A stretch of DNA of 64,000 nt from Salinimicrobium gaetbulicola (GCF_042676025.1 NZ_JBHTJP010000032.1:930001-994000), one strand, 5' to 3'; shown: positions 26,829 to 36,214, counted from the first letter of the stretch. Program-made: numbers and translations. Notes: generated from the sequence alone by a model not told the origin.

Positions 26829-27224
26829 ATGGAATTAGAAAGTCAGAAGGTCACTGTTCAAAAAAGCCAGGAAGAGCTTTTTCAATTTTTGACCAATGTT
26901 GAGAACTACGAAAAGATAATGCCCGACAGTAAGGAGAAGTTCGAAGTGAAGTCACAAGACACCTTCGCGTTTGCGCTTAAAGGAATGCCGGAAATCGAGC
27001 TTCAGATCAAGGAAACCAGAGAACCTGAGTTCATTGTCCTAGGGTCAACTTCAGATAAATTCAACTTCTCATTAGATGTGGTGGTTGAACCTGCCGGTGA
27101 AAACCAGAGTCATGCGCAGCTTTTCTTCCACGGAAAGTTCAACGCCATGATGGCTATGATGGTAAAAGGCCCGTTGAAGAAATTCATTTCGGCCCTGGCA
27201 GACAATACCGCCAACCTGAGTTAA
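26829..27224 (+). CDS. SRPBCC-family protein
   Basis: 131 residues from ATG 26829, reading MELESQKVTVQKSQEELF. An in-frame start further upstream lies inside pyrE and is rejected. It has the helix-grip shape of the SRPBCC/Bet v1/START superfamily: an initial strand, FLTNVENYEKIMP, and a long C-terminal helix with MMVKGPLKKFISALADN. A hydrophobic ligand or coenzyme-Q-like role is typical, but no specific ligand can be read. In an operon with pyrE. Its stop overlaps the convergent birA stop by 4 bp. Confidence 0.85.
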   Translation: MELESQKVTVQKSQEELFQFLTNVENYEKIMPDSKEKFEVKSQDTFAFALKGMPEIELQIKETREPEFIVLGSTSDKFNFSLDVVVEPAGENQSHAQLFFHGKFNAMMAMMVKGPLKKFISALADNTANLS

Positions 27225-27952
27225 TAACACAATTTGATCTCCTTAAGGTCATATTCTTTAAGGAGATCATCTTCAGTCTTCACCAGCAGCTTCCCACCTG
27301 GTAAAACATCCACGATCATCCCGCTGAAATACGCTCCTTCGGGCAGTTGAAAGGTTGAAGGAACCTGCTTCCTGAAAAGGTGTTTTTTATACTCTTTTAA
27401 AATTTCTTCGGAATTCTTTTCTGAAAGCTCATCCAGGTTTTTCTCAAGATCCTTCAGAAGCAGATCCAACACTTTCTGGGTGTCAAATTCCTTACCTGAA
27501 GCAGTACTCATTGAACCCGCCAGTGGCAATCCGGTAAAATCGGTTTGATTCACATTCAAACCTATTCCTATTACACTTGCGACAACTTTGCCTTCAGTAA
27601 TGACATTTTCAATAAGAATTCCCGCTATTTTGGAATTTGCTGACATTATGTCGTTAGGCCATTTGACCGCTAATTTAGGGAGTTCGAAAAAAGATAGTGA
27701 GTTCACGAGGGAAGTCGCCACGGTCGCACTAAGCAGGAATTGTTGACCGGGAGAAATTTGCGGCTTTGGATAAACGATACTGAAAGTGAGGTTTTGACCG
27801 GGTTTAGATTCCCAAACTGTACCTCTTTGTCCCCTGCCCTGCAATTGTTTTTCGGCAACAATACAGGTGGCCCGCATACCCGGATTGGTCCTAAACATTT
27901 CACGTCCAAAAGAATTCGTGGAGTTGATGGCATTAACTTTGATAAGGTGCAT
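27221..27952 (-). CDS. birA: Biotin--[acetyl-CoA-carboxylase] ligase
   Basis: Attaches biotin to carrier proteins such as pyruvate carboxylase (13.6-17.1 kb). 243 residues, the short group I form without an N-terminal DNA-binding domain, so it is not a repressor. Biotin site QGRGQRGTVWESKPGQNLTFS, catalytic KWPNDIM, then KIAGILIENV and IGIGLNVNQ. A small C-terminal SH3-like domain follows (SGMIVDVLPGGKLLVKTED). Divergent from rsfS. Confidence 0.95.
   Translation of the reverse strand: MHLIKVNAINSTNSFGREMFRTNPGMRATCIVAEKQLQGRGQRGTVWESKPGQNLTFSIVYPKPQISPGQQFLLSATVATSLVNSLSFFELPKLAVKWPNDIMSANSKIAGILIENVITEGKVVASVIGIGLNVNQTDFTGLPLAGSMSTASGKEFDTQKVLDLLLKDLEKNLDELSEKNSEEILKEYKKHLFRKQVPSTFQLPEGAYFSGMIVDVLPGGKLLVKTEDDLLKEYDLKEIKLCY
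27236..27268. terminator. Hairpin at the SRPBCC/birA convergent junction
   Basis: GATCTCCTTAA / TTAAGGAGATC are perfect 11-bp arms with an 11-nt loop, 12 bp past the SRPBCC stop and inside the birA 3' coding end. No T-run follows on either strand, so termination is only possible and not clear. Confidence 0.45.
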
Positions 27953-28019
27953 ATAAAGGATAGATTAATGCAGGCGTTAAATGTTGTGAAAACCAAGACT
28001 CAAAAAGAGTAAAAAGTAA

Positions 28020-28027
28020 TAACTTTG
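28020..28027 (+). promoter_or_regulatory. rsfS -7 element TAACTTTG
   Basis: TAnnTTTG match 18 bp before the rsfS ATG. No -33 TTG at standard spacing. Confidence 0.5.
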
Positions 28028-28045
28028 CGCAAAGAAATAAATTTA

Positions 28046-28417
28046 ATGACAAATAAAGAAACGAGCAACGACATACTTATTGCACATATTATAAAAGGAA
28101 TTGAAGAAGTAAAAGGAAATGATATCGACATCCTGGATTTACGAGAAATAGAAAATACCGTTTGTGATTACTTCATTATCTGCAACGGAACTTCGAACAC
28201 GCAGGTAAATGCAATAGTCAATTCCATTCAAAAAACCGTAAGCAAATCATTAAAGGATAAGCCCTGGCATATTGAAGGTTCAGATAATGCCGAGTGGGTG
28301 TTGATGGATTATGTAAATGTGGTAGTACATGTTTTCCAGAAACATATCAGGGAATTTTACGATATTGAAAGCCTGTGGGGAGATGCCAAGGTAACTTCTA
28401 TCGAAACAAATTATTAA
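28046..28417 (+). CDS. rsfS: Ribosomal silencing factor RsfS
   Basis: Binds uL14 and blocks subunit joining during starvation. 123 residues from ATG 28046. A TTG 21 bp upstream is not needed. The DUF143 fold is seen in IEEVKGNDIDILDLREIENTVCDYFIICNGTSNTQVNAI, then PWHIEG, WVLMDYVNVVVHVF and REFYDIESLWGDA. It stands 17 bp upstream of ftsH in an arrangement common in Bacteroidota, so it is probably co-transcribed. Confidence 0.96.
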   Translation: MTNKETSNDILIAHIIKGIEEVKGNDIDILDLREIENTVCDYFIICNGTSNTQVNAIVNSIQKTVSKSLKDKPWHIEGSDNAEWVLMDYVNVVVHVFQKHIREFYDIESLWGDAKVTSIETNY

Positions 28418-28434
28418 GAATTAAGAATTAGAGC

Positions 28435-30486
28435 ATGGCCAAAGAGCAACCAAATAAAAATACACCTAAGAAACCTAAATTTAGTGCCTACTGGATCTAC
28501 GCGGCTATAATTTTAGTTTTCCTGGCGATCAATTTCTTTAGCGGAAGCGGGTTCAATGAACCTGCTAAGACCAATCCTGCCGAGTTCGTAAACTGGCTTG
28601 AACAGGGTGATGTAGAGAAAGTAGTGATCGTAAACCGTAATCAGGCAAGAGTTTTTCTTACCGAGGAGGCGAAACAAAAAGATATTCACAAACAGGCAGT
28701 TCAGGATGAGCTATTTCCTACAGGAGACACCCCGGCCTATGTTTTTGAATTTGGAGACCTTCAAAACCTGGAGGATGACATTAGAGAAGCTAAAGCCGAA
28801 AACAACCTGGATACCCCGGTAGTTTTCGAGTCCCAACACAATGTATGGGGAGATATCTTTTTAACGTTATTACCATTCATCCTAATTATTGGGATCTGGA
28901 TCTTCATCATGCGACGTATGAGTGGGGGCGCAGGTGGTGGAGCCGGTGGACAAATTTTCAACATCGGGAAATCCAAGGCCAAATTGTTTGATCAAAATAC
29001 AGACGTAAAAGTTTCCTTTAAGGATGTTGCCGGTCTGGAAGGGGCAAAAGAAGAAGTTCAGGAGATCGTGGACTTTCTAAAACAGCCTGAAAAATATACC
29101 TCCCTGGGAGGTAAGATCCCGAAAGGGGCATTATTGGTAGGACCTCCGGGAACCGGTAAAACCTTGCTTGCAAAGGCTGTGGCCGGAGAAGCGAAAGTAC
29201 CTTTCTTCTCGCTGTCAGGTTCAGATTTCGTAGAAATGTTCGTAGGGGTTGGTGCTTCAAGAGTAAGAGACCTTTTCAAACAAGCGAAAGAAAAATCTCC
29301 ATCCATCATCTTTATTGATGAGATCGATGCGATTGGTCGTGCCCGTGGAAAAAGTAATTTCTCAGGGTCGAATGATGAAAGAGAAAATACACTTAACCAG
29401 TTATTGACAGAAATGGATGGTTTTGGGACCAATACCAATGTCATAGTGATCGCGGCTACAAACCGTGCAGATGTACTGGATAAAGCCTTGATGCGTGCCG
29501 GTCGATTTGACCGTCAGATATATGTAGACCTTCCGGATGTTAGGGAGCGTAAAGAGATCTTTGACGTACACCTTCGTCCGCTTAAAAAAGTAGCCGATGA
29601 GTTGGATACTGACTTCATGGCGAAGCAAACACCGGGATTCTCGGGAGCAGATATTGCCAACGTTTGTAATGAAGCTGCCCTTATTGCTGCCCGTAAAGGC
29701 AAACAAGCGGTAGGAAAGCAGGATTTCCTGGATGCCGTAGATCGTATAGTAGGAGGTCTTGAGAAAAAGAACAAGATCATCACTCCGGAGGAGAAACAAG
29801 CGATCGCTTTTCACGAGGCAGGACACGCAACCGTGAGCTGGATGTTGGAGCACGCTGCTCCGCTGGTCAAAGTAACCATTGTACCGCGTGGTCAATCCTT
29901 AGGAGCTGCATGGTACCTTCCAGAAGAAAGATTGATCGTTAGACCTGAGCAGATGCTCGATGAGATGTGTGCAGCTCTTGGTGGTCGCGCAGCAGAAAAG
30001 GTTATTTTCAACAACATTTCTACCGGAGCTCTTAGCGATCTTGAGAAAGTGACCAAACAGGCTCGTGCCATGGTAACCATCTATGGTCTGAACGACAAGA
30101 TCGGAAACCTGACTTATCATGATTCTTCAGGGCAAAGTGAATACAATTTCACTAAGCCTTATAGCGAGAAAACTTCAGAATTAATAGACAGTGAGATCTC
30201 AAATCTAATTGAAGAACAATACCAGAGGGCTATAAAATTACTGGAAGAGAATAAGGATAAGCTTACTCAGTTAGCCGAGATCCTACTCGACAAAGAGGTC
30301 ATTTTCAAGGACAACCTGGAAGAGATCTTCGGAAAAAGGCCTTACAAGAGCCGCGATGAGATCATGGACAACGAAGCCTTGAAGAAAAATGTTCCGGTTC
30401 GTGAAGAAACAGTAACCGAAAAAGAAATTCCTTCTGAAACTCAAACCGAGGAAACCCCGGCAAGTGAGACTACAGAAGAAAAATAA
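28435..30486 (+). CDS. ftsH: ATP-dependent zinc metalloprotease FtsH
   Basis: Hexameric inner-membrane AAA+ protease for membrane-protein quality control. 683 residues. Two membrane helices (about 17-36 and 139-159) flank a periplasmic domain. Walker A is GPPGTGKT (236-243), Walker B is IIFIDEIDAIG, the second region of homology contains TNRADVLDKALMRAGRFDRQ, and the zinc motif is HEAGH (460-464). The C-terminal 40 residues are acidic and Thr-rich. A long stem with T-run follows the stop. Confidence 0.98.
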   Translation: MAKEQPNKNTPKKPKFSAYWIYAAIILVFLAINFFSGSGFNEPAKTNPAEFVNWLEQGDVEKVVIVNRNQARVFLTEEAKQKDIHKQAVQDELFPTGDTPAYVFEFGDLQNLEDDIREAKAENNLDTPVVFESQHNVWGDIFLTLLPFILIIGIWIFIMRRMSGGAGGGAGGQIFNIGKSKAKLFDQNTDVKVSFKDVAGLEGAKEEVQEIVDFLKQPEKYTSLGGKIPKGALLVGPPGTGKTLLAKAVAGEAKVPFFSLSGSDFVEMFVGVGASRVRDLFKQAKEKSPSIIFIDEIDAIGRARGKSNFSGSNDERENTLNQLLTEMDGFGTNTNVIVIAATNRADVLDKALMRAGRFDRQIYVDLPDVRERKEIFDVHLRPLKKVADELDTDFMAKQTPGFSGADIANVCNEAALIAARKGKQAVGKQDFLDAVDRIVGGLEKKNKIITPEEKQAIAFHEAGHATVSWMLEHAAPLVKVTIVPRGQSLGAAWYLPEERLIVRPEQMLDEMCAALGGRAAEKVIFNNISTGALSDLEKVTKQARAMVTIYGLNDKIGNLTYHDSSGQSEYNFTKPYSEKTSELIDSEISNLIEEQYQRAIKLLEENKDKLTQLAEILLDKEVIFKDNLEEIFGKRPYKSRDEIMDNEALKKNVPVREETVTEKEIPSETQTEETPASETTEEK

Positions 30487-30496
30487 AGCCACAACA

Positions 30497-30542
30497 GTAA
30501 AAAATCTTAACTTTAATTAATCTATAAGTTAAGATTTTTTAC
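30497..30542. terminator. ftsH terminator
   Basis: 17-bp AT-rich perfect stem (30497-30513 with 30526-30542). The right arm contains T6 and runs directly into the next gene's -7 element. Confidence 0.7.
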
Positions 30543-30547
30543 CTTTG
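30540..30547 (+). promoter_or_regulatory. -7 element TACCTTTG (LUD/cdsA/psd operon)
   Basis: TAnnTTTG match overlapping the end of the ftsH terminator, 37 bp before the LUD-protein start. The operon thus appears to have its own promoter. No good -33. Confidence 0.5.
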
Positions 30548-30584
30548 GTTAAAATGCTACTTAGTGTAATATTCAAAAACCTAT

Positions 30585-31196
30585 ATGAGTCTATTTAGAA
30601 ATTTTTTGAATCCTAAATCTAAATCAGACAAAGGTCAGGAATCGCCAGAAAATTCTGACCGTAGCAAGTATATGCCAGATGTTAAGCTTCCAACCGATGA
30701 GCGCTTCATGCTTAACTTCAAAAATAACGGTGGAAAATTCCTTTATTGTGAAAGCAACGAAGAGTTACTTGAAGCCTTTGACAACATCATGTTGGAGAAT
30801 GATTGGTATGAAAAGAAAGCTTGTTGTTTTGATTCAAATTTAAGGGACAAATTCTCAGCTTACAATCTTGAGTTCACTAATTCTGGGGAATCTACATTTT
30901 TTCTTAGCACCTGTGAATATCTAATTGCCAACGATGGCTCAATTTTAATTTCCTCTAACCAGATCAAAGAAAAGAAACTAAGGGAATTGCCTTATAACTT
31001 TGTGATCATCGCTTCAACCAGTAAGCTGGTAGACGCCATTGGAGAAGGCTTGAGGGGTATAAAGTTCAAGAACAAAGAACGTATCCCATCTAATATTACC
31101 ACCATTAAAAACTTCGAAAATAATAAGGAAGGAGACTTCATGAGTTATGGAAGTAGCACAAAAAACCTATATTTGCTGCTTCTGGAAGATTTATAA
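30585..31196 (+). CDS. LUD-domain (LutC/YkgG-like) protein
   Basis: 203 residues. The C-terminal two thirds match the LUD fold (SLFRN start; FLYCESNEELLEAFDNIM; FFLSTCEYLIANDGSILISSNQI; PYNFVIIASTSKLVDAI). LutC is part of lactate oxidation, but LutA and LutB are absent. In Bacteroidota a lone LUD protein frequently sits between ftsH and cdsA, so it probably has a different, unknown role. The stop is 1 bp before the cdsA start. Confidence 0.82.
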   Translation: MSLFRNFLNPKSKSDKGQESPENSDRSKYMPDVKLPTDERFMLNFKNNGGKFLYCESNEELLEAFDNIMLENDWYEKKACCFDSNLRDKFSAYNLEFTNSGESTFFLSTCEYLIANDGSILISSNQIKEKKLRELPYNFVIIASTSKLVDAIGEGLRGIKFKNKERIPSNITTIKNFENNKEGDFMSYGSSTKNLYLLLLEDL

Positions 31197-31197
31197 C

Positions 31198-32001
31198 ATG
31201 AAGGAAAATATTATTCGTGGTTTATCAGGTGTGATGTATGTCTCTATACTTGTAGTATCCATTTTTTCATCTGAATTCGCTTTTACCACCCTTTTCCTAT
31301 TGTTTGGGGTAATTTGCCTGCGTGAGCTGCAAAGACTGCTTCATTTAAAAAGTTACCTTGGATATATTCTTTTATTCGCACTATTCTACTTTTTCAGCTA
31401 CGCACGCTGGAGTCCATATGCGACCCTTGTATTATTATTGATAACCCTCTTTGTGAATATGTTCCTTGTCAAGGATCTGATGCTGGTAAACAAGATCCCT
31501 CTTTTTGAAAAGAAGAAGTATATCATCATTATATTCTACCTCATTGCCTCTTTGATATTTTTAACCCTGATTCCAAGCTACACCGGAGATTTCACTCCTG
31601 AACTGGTAATTGGCATTTTCACTCTTATCTGGATCAACGACACATTTGCCTATTTGGTCGGGAAGAACTTCGGAAGGAAAAAGCTTTTTGAACGCATTTC
31701 TCCGAAGAAAACTATTGAAGGATTTCTTGGCGGGCTAATTTTTTCAGCTGTTGCCGCATATTTAGTATATTTTTTTACCGGCCTATTAGAACTGCACACG
31801 TGGGTAGGAATGGCGATAATACTCAGTATTTTCGGGACTTTAGGAGATCTTATCCAATCAAAATTTAAAAGACAGGCTGGCGTAAAAGACAGCGGAAGAT
31901 TGATGCCTGGCCATGGAGGCTTGTTTGACAGGCTAGATAGTATTATTTTTGCAAGCCCGTTTGTATACGCTTACTTACAATTACTAAATTATGTTTCATA
32001 A
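31198..32001 (+). CDS. cdsA: Phosphatidate cytidylyltransferase
   Basis: Makes CDP-diacylglycerol, precursor of all phospholipids. 267 residues from ATG 31198. An in-frame ATG at 31147 lies inside the LUD gene and is rejected. About seven membrane helices. The family signature at the C-terminus, KFKRQAGVKDSGRLMPGHGGLFDRLDS, is complete. The ORF overlaps psd by 11 bp, so the two lipid genes are translationally coupled. Confidence 0.96.
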   Translation: MKENIIRGLSGVMYVSILVVSIFSSEFAFTTLFLLFGVICLRELQRLLHLKSYLGYILLFALFYFFSYARWSPYATLVLLLITLFVNMFLVKDLMLVNKIPLFEKKKYIIIIFYLIASLIFLTLIPSYTGDFTPELVIGIFTLIWINDTFAYLVGKNFGRKKLFERISPKKTIEGFLGGLIFSAVAAYLVYFFTGLLELHTWVGMAIILSIFGTLGDLIQSKFKRQAGVKDSGRLMPGHGGLFDRLDSIIFASPFVYAYLQLLNYVS

Positions 32002-32644
32002 AGAAGGATATAAAATTATGGCCATTGCAATGATCTTATTGATCGTTGTCAACTTAGCTGCCCAAACATTCATTTTTACTGACTGGATCAAACAGGTGAT
32101 CCTGGTGGGTACTGTAATCCTTTTCCTTCTTATTGTTCAGTTTTTCAGAAACCCTAAGAGAGACACCCAGCACAATGATTCTCATATTGTAGCTCCTGTA
32201 GATGGAAAAGTGGTTGTGATCGAGGAGGTCTATGAAAAAGAATATTTCAAGGACCAGCGTTTAATGGTTTCGGTTTTCATGTCCCCTATCAATGTACATG
32301 TTACACGCCACCCTGTTAGCGGAGTGGTTAAATACAGTAAATACCATCCTGGAAAATACCTCGTGGCCTGGCATCCCAAAGCCAGTGAGGAAAACGAACG
32401 CACAACAGTAGTTGTCGAAAATAAAGTTGCCGGCGAAATCCTATACAGACAAATAGCCGGAGCCCTTGCAAAACGGATTGTAAATTACGCTGAAGTTGGC
32501 ACTGATGTTATTCAGGGAAGCGACAGCGGCTTTATCAAGTTCGGTTCAAGGGTAGACGTATTTCTTCCCGTAGGCACCCCCTTGGAAGTGAAACTTAACC
32601 AAAAAGTTAAAGGTGGCTTAAGTGTGATCGCCAAGATCTCCTAA
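31991..32644 (+). CDS. psd: Phosphatidylserine decarboxylase proenzyme (short form)
   Basis: Produces phosphatidylethanolamine. 217 residues, the short type. N-terminal hydrophobic helices (about 9-45) anchor it to the inner membrane. The self-cleavage site FGSRVDVFLP near residue 190 would give the pyruvoyl group at Ser. Conserved VAPVDGKVVVIEEV and MSPINVHVTRHPVSG. With cdsA upstream it covers two steps of phospholipid synthesis. No pssA was seen in the window. Confidence 0.95.
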   Translation: MFHKEGYKIMAIAMILLIVVNLAAQTFIFTDWIKQVILVGTVILFLLIVQFFRNPKRDTQHNDSHIVAPVDGKVVVIEEVYEKEYFKDQRLMVSVFMSPINVHVTRHPVSGVVKYSKYHPGKYLVAWHPKASEENERTTVVVENKVAGEILYRQIAGALAKRIVNYAEVGTDVIQGSDSGFIKFGSRVDVFLPVGTPLEVKLNQKVKGGLSVIAKIS

Positions 32645-32666
32645 TTTTTTTTTATTTTTTATTGCT

Positions 32667-32933
32667 ATGACTTCGGAAGAAATTGACAAACAATTTTTGG
32701 CTGCCTATGAAAAGGCCAGCACCACCAGCCAGAAGTTTCCGCCTGATATTATGCTGAAATTTTATGCTTATTATAAACACGCAACCGAAAATGAAGGGAT
32801 CTACACCCCTTCTGGAGATGATGAGGTAAGAAACGCCTTCAAACTGAACGCCCTGCTTCAAATCAAAGGCATCAGCACTACAGAGGCCAAGAAAAAATAC
32901 ATTGAACTGGTCAACCAGCACATCACCGAATAA
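32667..32933 (+). CDS. Acyl-CoA-binding protein
   Basis: 88-residue four-helix protein of the ACBP family: FLAAYEKASTTSQKFPPDIMLKFYAYYKHATENEG matches the YxxYKxAT signature, and AKKKYIELVNQHI is the last helix. It binds and buffers long-chain acyl-CoA. The middle differs from eukaryotic ACBP (no KWDAW block). It sits 22 bp after psd at the end of the lipid operon, which fits supply of acyl groups. A terminator follows. Confidence 0.9.
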   Translation: MTSEEIDKQFLAAYEKASTTSQKFPPDIMLKFYAYYKHATENEGIYTPSGDDEVRNAFKLNALLQIKGISTTEAKKKYIELVNQHITE

Positions 32934-32953
32934 AGATATTTAACCCTATAATA

Positions 32954-32985
32954 AAAAAGGTCCGGCTTTCGCCAGACCTTTTTTA
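32954..32985. terminator. Bidirectional terminator between ACBP and valS
   Basis: AAAAAAGGTCCGGC-TTTC-GCCAGACCTTTTTT, a stem with one mismatch and A/T tails on both strands, between two convergent genes. Confidence 0.88.
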
Positions 32986-33004
32986 TTTATACAGTTTTGA
33001 AGAT

Positions 33005-35638
33005 TTAGGCTCCTAAAGCCTTCAAACTTGATTCTATCGCTTCGATCTTCGCTTCAGCATCCTGTTTCTTCTGCTGCTCGATCTCAACCACCTGTGCAGG
33101 AGCATTGTTCACAAAGCGCTCATTTGAAAGTTTCTTTTCCACAGATTTCAGGAAACCTCGGGTATAATTAAGCTCTTCTTCCAGTTTTGCTTTTTCGGCC
33201 TCTATATCCACCGCCCCGGCAATGGGGATAAAGTAATCATTAGATTTCACCCTGAAGGAAAGCGCGCCCTGTACTTGCTGATCTACATAAGACAGCTCAG
33301 AGATATTACCCATCTTTTTGATCACAGGATCATAAGTTGACGGGGTTTTCTCATTATTAAGAACCTGCAATTCGATCTGCTCTTTATGAGGGATATTTTT
33401 TTCCTTACGAATGCCTCGTATTCCTGAAATTACTTCAGAAGCAACCATAAATTCATCGATCTTAGAACGGTCAAAAGAAGTGATCTCAGGCCATTCTGCA
33501 ATGATCAAAGCTTCCTGTGGAGACCTTTCTTTTAATGCCTGCCAGATCTCTTCAGAAACAAATGGCACAAAAGGATGAAGGATCTTTAAATTATCCTCCA
33601 GAATTTCAATTATGGAATTATAGGTAACCGCATCCATAGCTTCCCCAAACGGAGGCTTCACCATTTCAAGCAGCCACGAGCAATAGTCATCCCACACTAG
33701 TTTATAAGTAGCCATTAAGGCGTCACTCATTCTGTATTTCTTGTAATGATCTTCGATCTCCAGCAAAGCTTGCTGGAAACGCGCTTTATACCATTCGATG
33801 GCTATTTTTGAAGATTCTGCCTGAACTTTTTCTTCGGAAACTTCCCAGGACTTAACCAGTTTGAAAGAGTTCCATATCTTGTTCACAAAAGCACTACCCT
33901 GCTTACAAAGATCTTCTTCAAACATCAAGTCATTTCCTGCAGGGGAACTCAAAAGCATCCCTACACGTACTCCGTCAGCTCCATATTTCCCGATCAACTC
34001 AAGAGGATCAGGTGAGTTTCCAAGGGACTTTGACATTTTGCGACGCTGCTTGTCGCGAACGATACCGGTAAGGTATACATTATTGAAAGGCTTCTCCCCT
34101 CTGTATTCATAACCCGCAATGATCATACGCGCCACCCAGAAGAATAATATCTCAGGAGCTGTTACCAGGTCATTGGTTGGGTAATAGTAATTTATTTCTT
34201 TATTATCAGGCTCAAGGATTCCGTTAAAAACACTAATTGGCCATAACCAGGAAGAGAACCATGTATCTAACGCGTCTTTATCCTGGGTAAGATCTTCAGC
34301 TTTTAAATCTGAATTCCCTGTTTTTTCAATAGCTTTTTCCAAAGCTATTTCTTTGGATTCGGCCACTACAAAATCCTCTTTTCCATCCCCGTAATAAAAA
34401 GCCGGAATCTGGTGTCCCCAGATCAACTGTCTTGAAATGTTCCAGTCACGAACATTTTCCATCCAGTGACGGTAGGTATTTATAAACTTATCCGGAACCA
34501 GGTTTACGTCTTTATTTAGAACAGCATCCAATGCCGGTTGCGCCAGTTCTTTCATCTTCAGGAACCATTGGTCACTCAACTTAGGTTCAATGACTGCTCC
34601 TGTTCTTTCACTTGTCCCTACTTTATTAACGTGATCTTCGGTCTTAACCAGAATTCCCTTTTCCTCAAGTTCTTTTACGATCTTTTTTCTCGCTTCAAAA
34701 CGATCCATTCCTTCGTAATGCATTCCGTAGGAATTAAGGGTAGCGTCATCGTTGAAAATATCCACAACTTCAAGCTTGTGTTTATCACCAAGCATCTTGT
34801 CATTCTCATCATGTGCGGGTGTCACTTTTAAACACCCTGTTCCAAATTCCACATCTACATACTCATCCTCAATGATAGGCACAACCCGCTCACATAAAGG
34901 AACGATGGCTTTTTTCCCTTTTAAATGGAAGTAACGTTCATCATTTGGATTGATACAAATGGCGGTATCTCCTAAAATAGTTTCAGGACGGGTGGTCGCG
35001 ATGGTCAACACTTCATCACTGCCTTCAATCTTATACTGAAGGTGATATAAGTGCCCCTGACGCTCCTGATAGATCACCTCTTCGTCTGAAAGCGTAGTTT
35101 TCGCTTCAGGATCCCAATTCACCATTCTATAACCACGATAAATATGGCCTTTATTAAAAAGGTCTACGAATACCTTGGTTACCGATGCAGACATATCATC
35201 ATCCATGGTAAACTTTGTACGCTCCCAGTCACAGGAGGCACCCAGTTTTTTGAGCTGCTCTAAAATTATCCCACCATGTTTGTGGGTCCATTCCCAGGCG
35301 TGTTCAAGAAATTCCTCCCTAGAAAGTTCATTTTTGTCTATTCCTTCAGCTTTTAACTTGGCCACAACCTTTGCTTCGGTCGCGATAGAAGCATGATCTG
35401 TTCCCGGCACCCAGCAGGCATTCAAGCCTTTAAGCCTCGCCCTACGGATCAATACATCCTGGATGGTATTGTTCAGCATGTGCCCCATATGCAGCACCCC
35501 GGTCACGTTTGGCGGCGGAATAACTATCGTATAAGGCTCCCTTTCATCAACTTCAGAATGGAAATAGTTATTCTCCATCCAGTATTTATACCATTTATCT
35601 TCTACTTCTTGAGCTATGTATTTTGATGCTACAGACAT
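33005..35638 (-). CDS. valS: Valyl-tRNA synthetase
   Basis: Charges tRNA-Val. 877 residues, full length. The class I HIGH motif appears as LHMGH in PPPNVTGVLHMGHML and the KMSKS motif in RRKMSKSLGNSPDPL. There is a large editing (CP1) domain between them. A C-terminal coiled coil (about 810-877, EAEKAKLEEEL...QQKKQDAEAKIEAIESSLKAL) is typical of ValS and contacts the tRNA. A TACTTTTG -7 element lies 29 bp upstream on the minus strand. Confidence 0.98.
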   Translation of the reverse strand: MSVASKYIAQEVEDKWYKYWMENNYFHSEVDEREPYTIVIPPPNVTGVLHMGHMLNNTIQDVLIRRARLKGLNACWVPGTDHASIATEAKVVAKLKAEGIDKNELSREEFLEHAWEWTHKHGGIILEQLKKLGASCDWERTKFTMDDDMSASVTKVFVDLFNKGHIYRGYRMVNWDPEAKTTLSDEEVIYQERQGHLYHLQYKIEGSDEVLTIATTRPETILGDTAICINPNDERYFHLKGKKAIVPLCERVVPIIEDEYVDVEFGTGCLKVTPAHDENDKMLGDKHKLEVVDIFNDDATLNSYGMHYEGMDRFEARKKIVKELEEKGILVKTEDHVNKVGTSERTGAVIEPKLSDQWFLKMKELAQPALDAVLNKDVNLVPDKFINTYRHWMENVRDWNISRQLIWGHQIPAFYYGDGKEDFVVAESKEIALEKAIEKTGNSDLKAEDLTQDKDALDTWFSSWLWPISVFNGILEPDNKEINYYYPTNDLVTAPEILFFWVARMIIAGYEYRGEKPFNNVYLTGIVRDKQRRKMSKSLGNSPDPLELIGKYGADGVRVGMLLSSPAGNDLMFEEDLCKQGSAFVNKIWNSFKLVKSWEVSEEKVQAESSKIAIEWYKARFQQALLEIEDHYKKYRMSDALMATYKLVWDDYCSWLLEMVKPPFGEAMDAVTYNSIIEILEDNLKILHPFVPFVSEEIWQALKERSPQEALIIAEWPEITSFDRSKIDEFMVASEVISGIRGIRKEKNIPHKEQIELQVLNNEKTPSTYDPVIKKMGNISELSYVDQQVQGALSFRVKSNDYFIPIAGAVDIEAEKAKLEEELNYTRGFLKSVEKKLSNERFVNNAPAQVVEIEQQKKQDAEAKIEAIESSLKALGA

Positions 35639-35666
35639 ACTTTGGTGCGGTTTTTGGAATATCAGG

Positions 35667-35674
35667 CAAAAGTA
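35667..35674 (-). promoter_or_regulatory. valS -7 element TACTTTTG
   Basis: TAnnTTTG on the minus strand, 29 bp before the valS ATG. -33 is not clear. Confidence 0.5.
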
Positions 35675-35776
35675 ATTATAACTTCAGGATTATAAAAGGC
35701 AATGAATTGGAAAACATTTTATTTGCCCATTATTGTGTAGAAACAGTATATTTACAATTCTGTAAAACCAAAAACT

Positions 35777-36163
35777 ATGAAAAAATTAGTAGCCTTCGCT
35801 ATAGTTCTTTTCGTTGGATTTGCTGTGCAGGCACAGGAAACAGCGAAAATAGAATTTAAGTCTGAAGTAATAGACTACGGCGAAATAGCAAAAGGAAGTG
35901 ACGGAGTTCGCGTTTTTGAGTTCACGAATACAGGCAAAGTGCCATTAGTGATCACTGACGTAACTTCCAGCTGCGGATGTACCATCCCTGAGAAGCCATC
36001 TGATCCCATTCAACCGGGAAAAACAGGTGAGATCAAGGTGAAATATGATACAAACCGCGTAGGGCCTATTCGAAAAACCATTACAGTATATTCAAATGCT
36101 GAAGAACCGGCCAAATCGATCAAGATCAAAGGTAAAGTTCTGGACCCTGAGTCACAGGGATAA
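35777..36163 (+). CDS. Secreted DUF1573 protein
   Basis: 128 residues with a signal peptide (1-20, ending VQAQE) and a single DUF1573 immunoglobulin-like domain: FEFTNTGKVPLVITDVTSSCGCTIPEKPSDPIQPGKTGEI...ITVYSNAEEP. The CGCT motif with paired cysteines is the family hallmark. It is related to ASPM-SPD-2-Hydin domains. Located in the periplasm, function unknown. Monocistronic. Confidence 0.92.
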   Translation: MKKLVAFAIVLFVGFAVQAQETAKIEFKSEVIDYGEIAKGSDGVRVFEFTNTGKVPLVITDVTSSCGCTIPEKPSDPIQPGKTGEIKVKYDTNRVGPIRKTITVYSNAEEPAKSIKIKGKVLDPESQG

Positions 36164-36181
36164 GATCTGAAAATATTACCA

Positions 36182-36214
36182 AAAGCCCCTCCCAATAAAG
36201 GAGGGGCTTTTTTT
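36182..36214. terminator. Bidirectional terminator
   Basis: AAAGCCCCTCC-N7-GGAGGGGCTTT with an extended T-run, between convergent DUF1573 and PDZ/protease genes. Confidence 0.92.
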
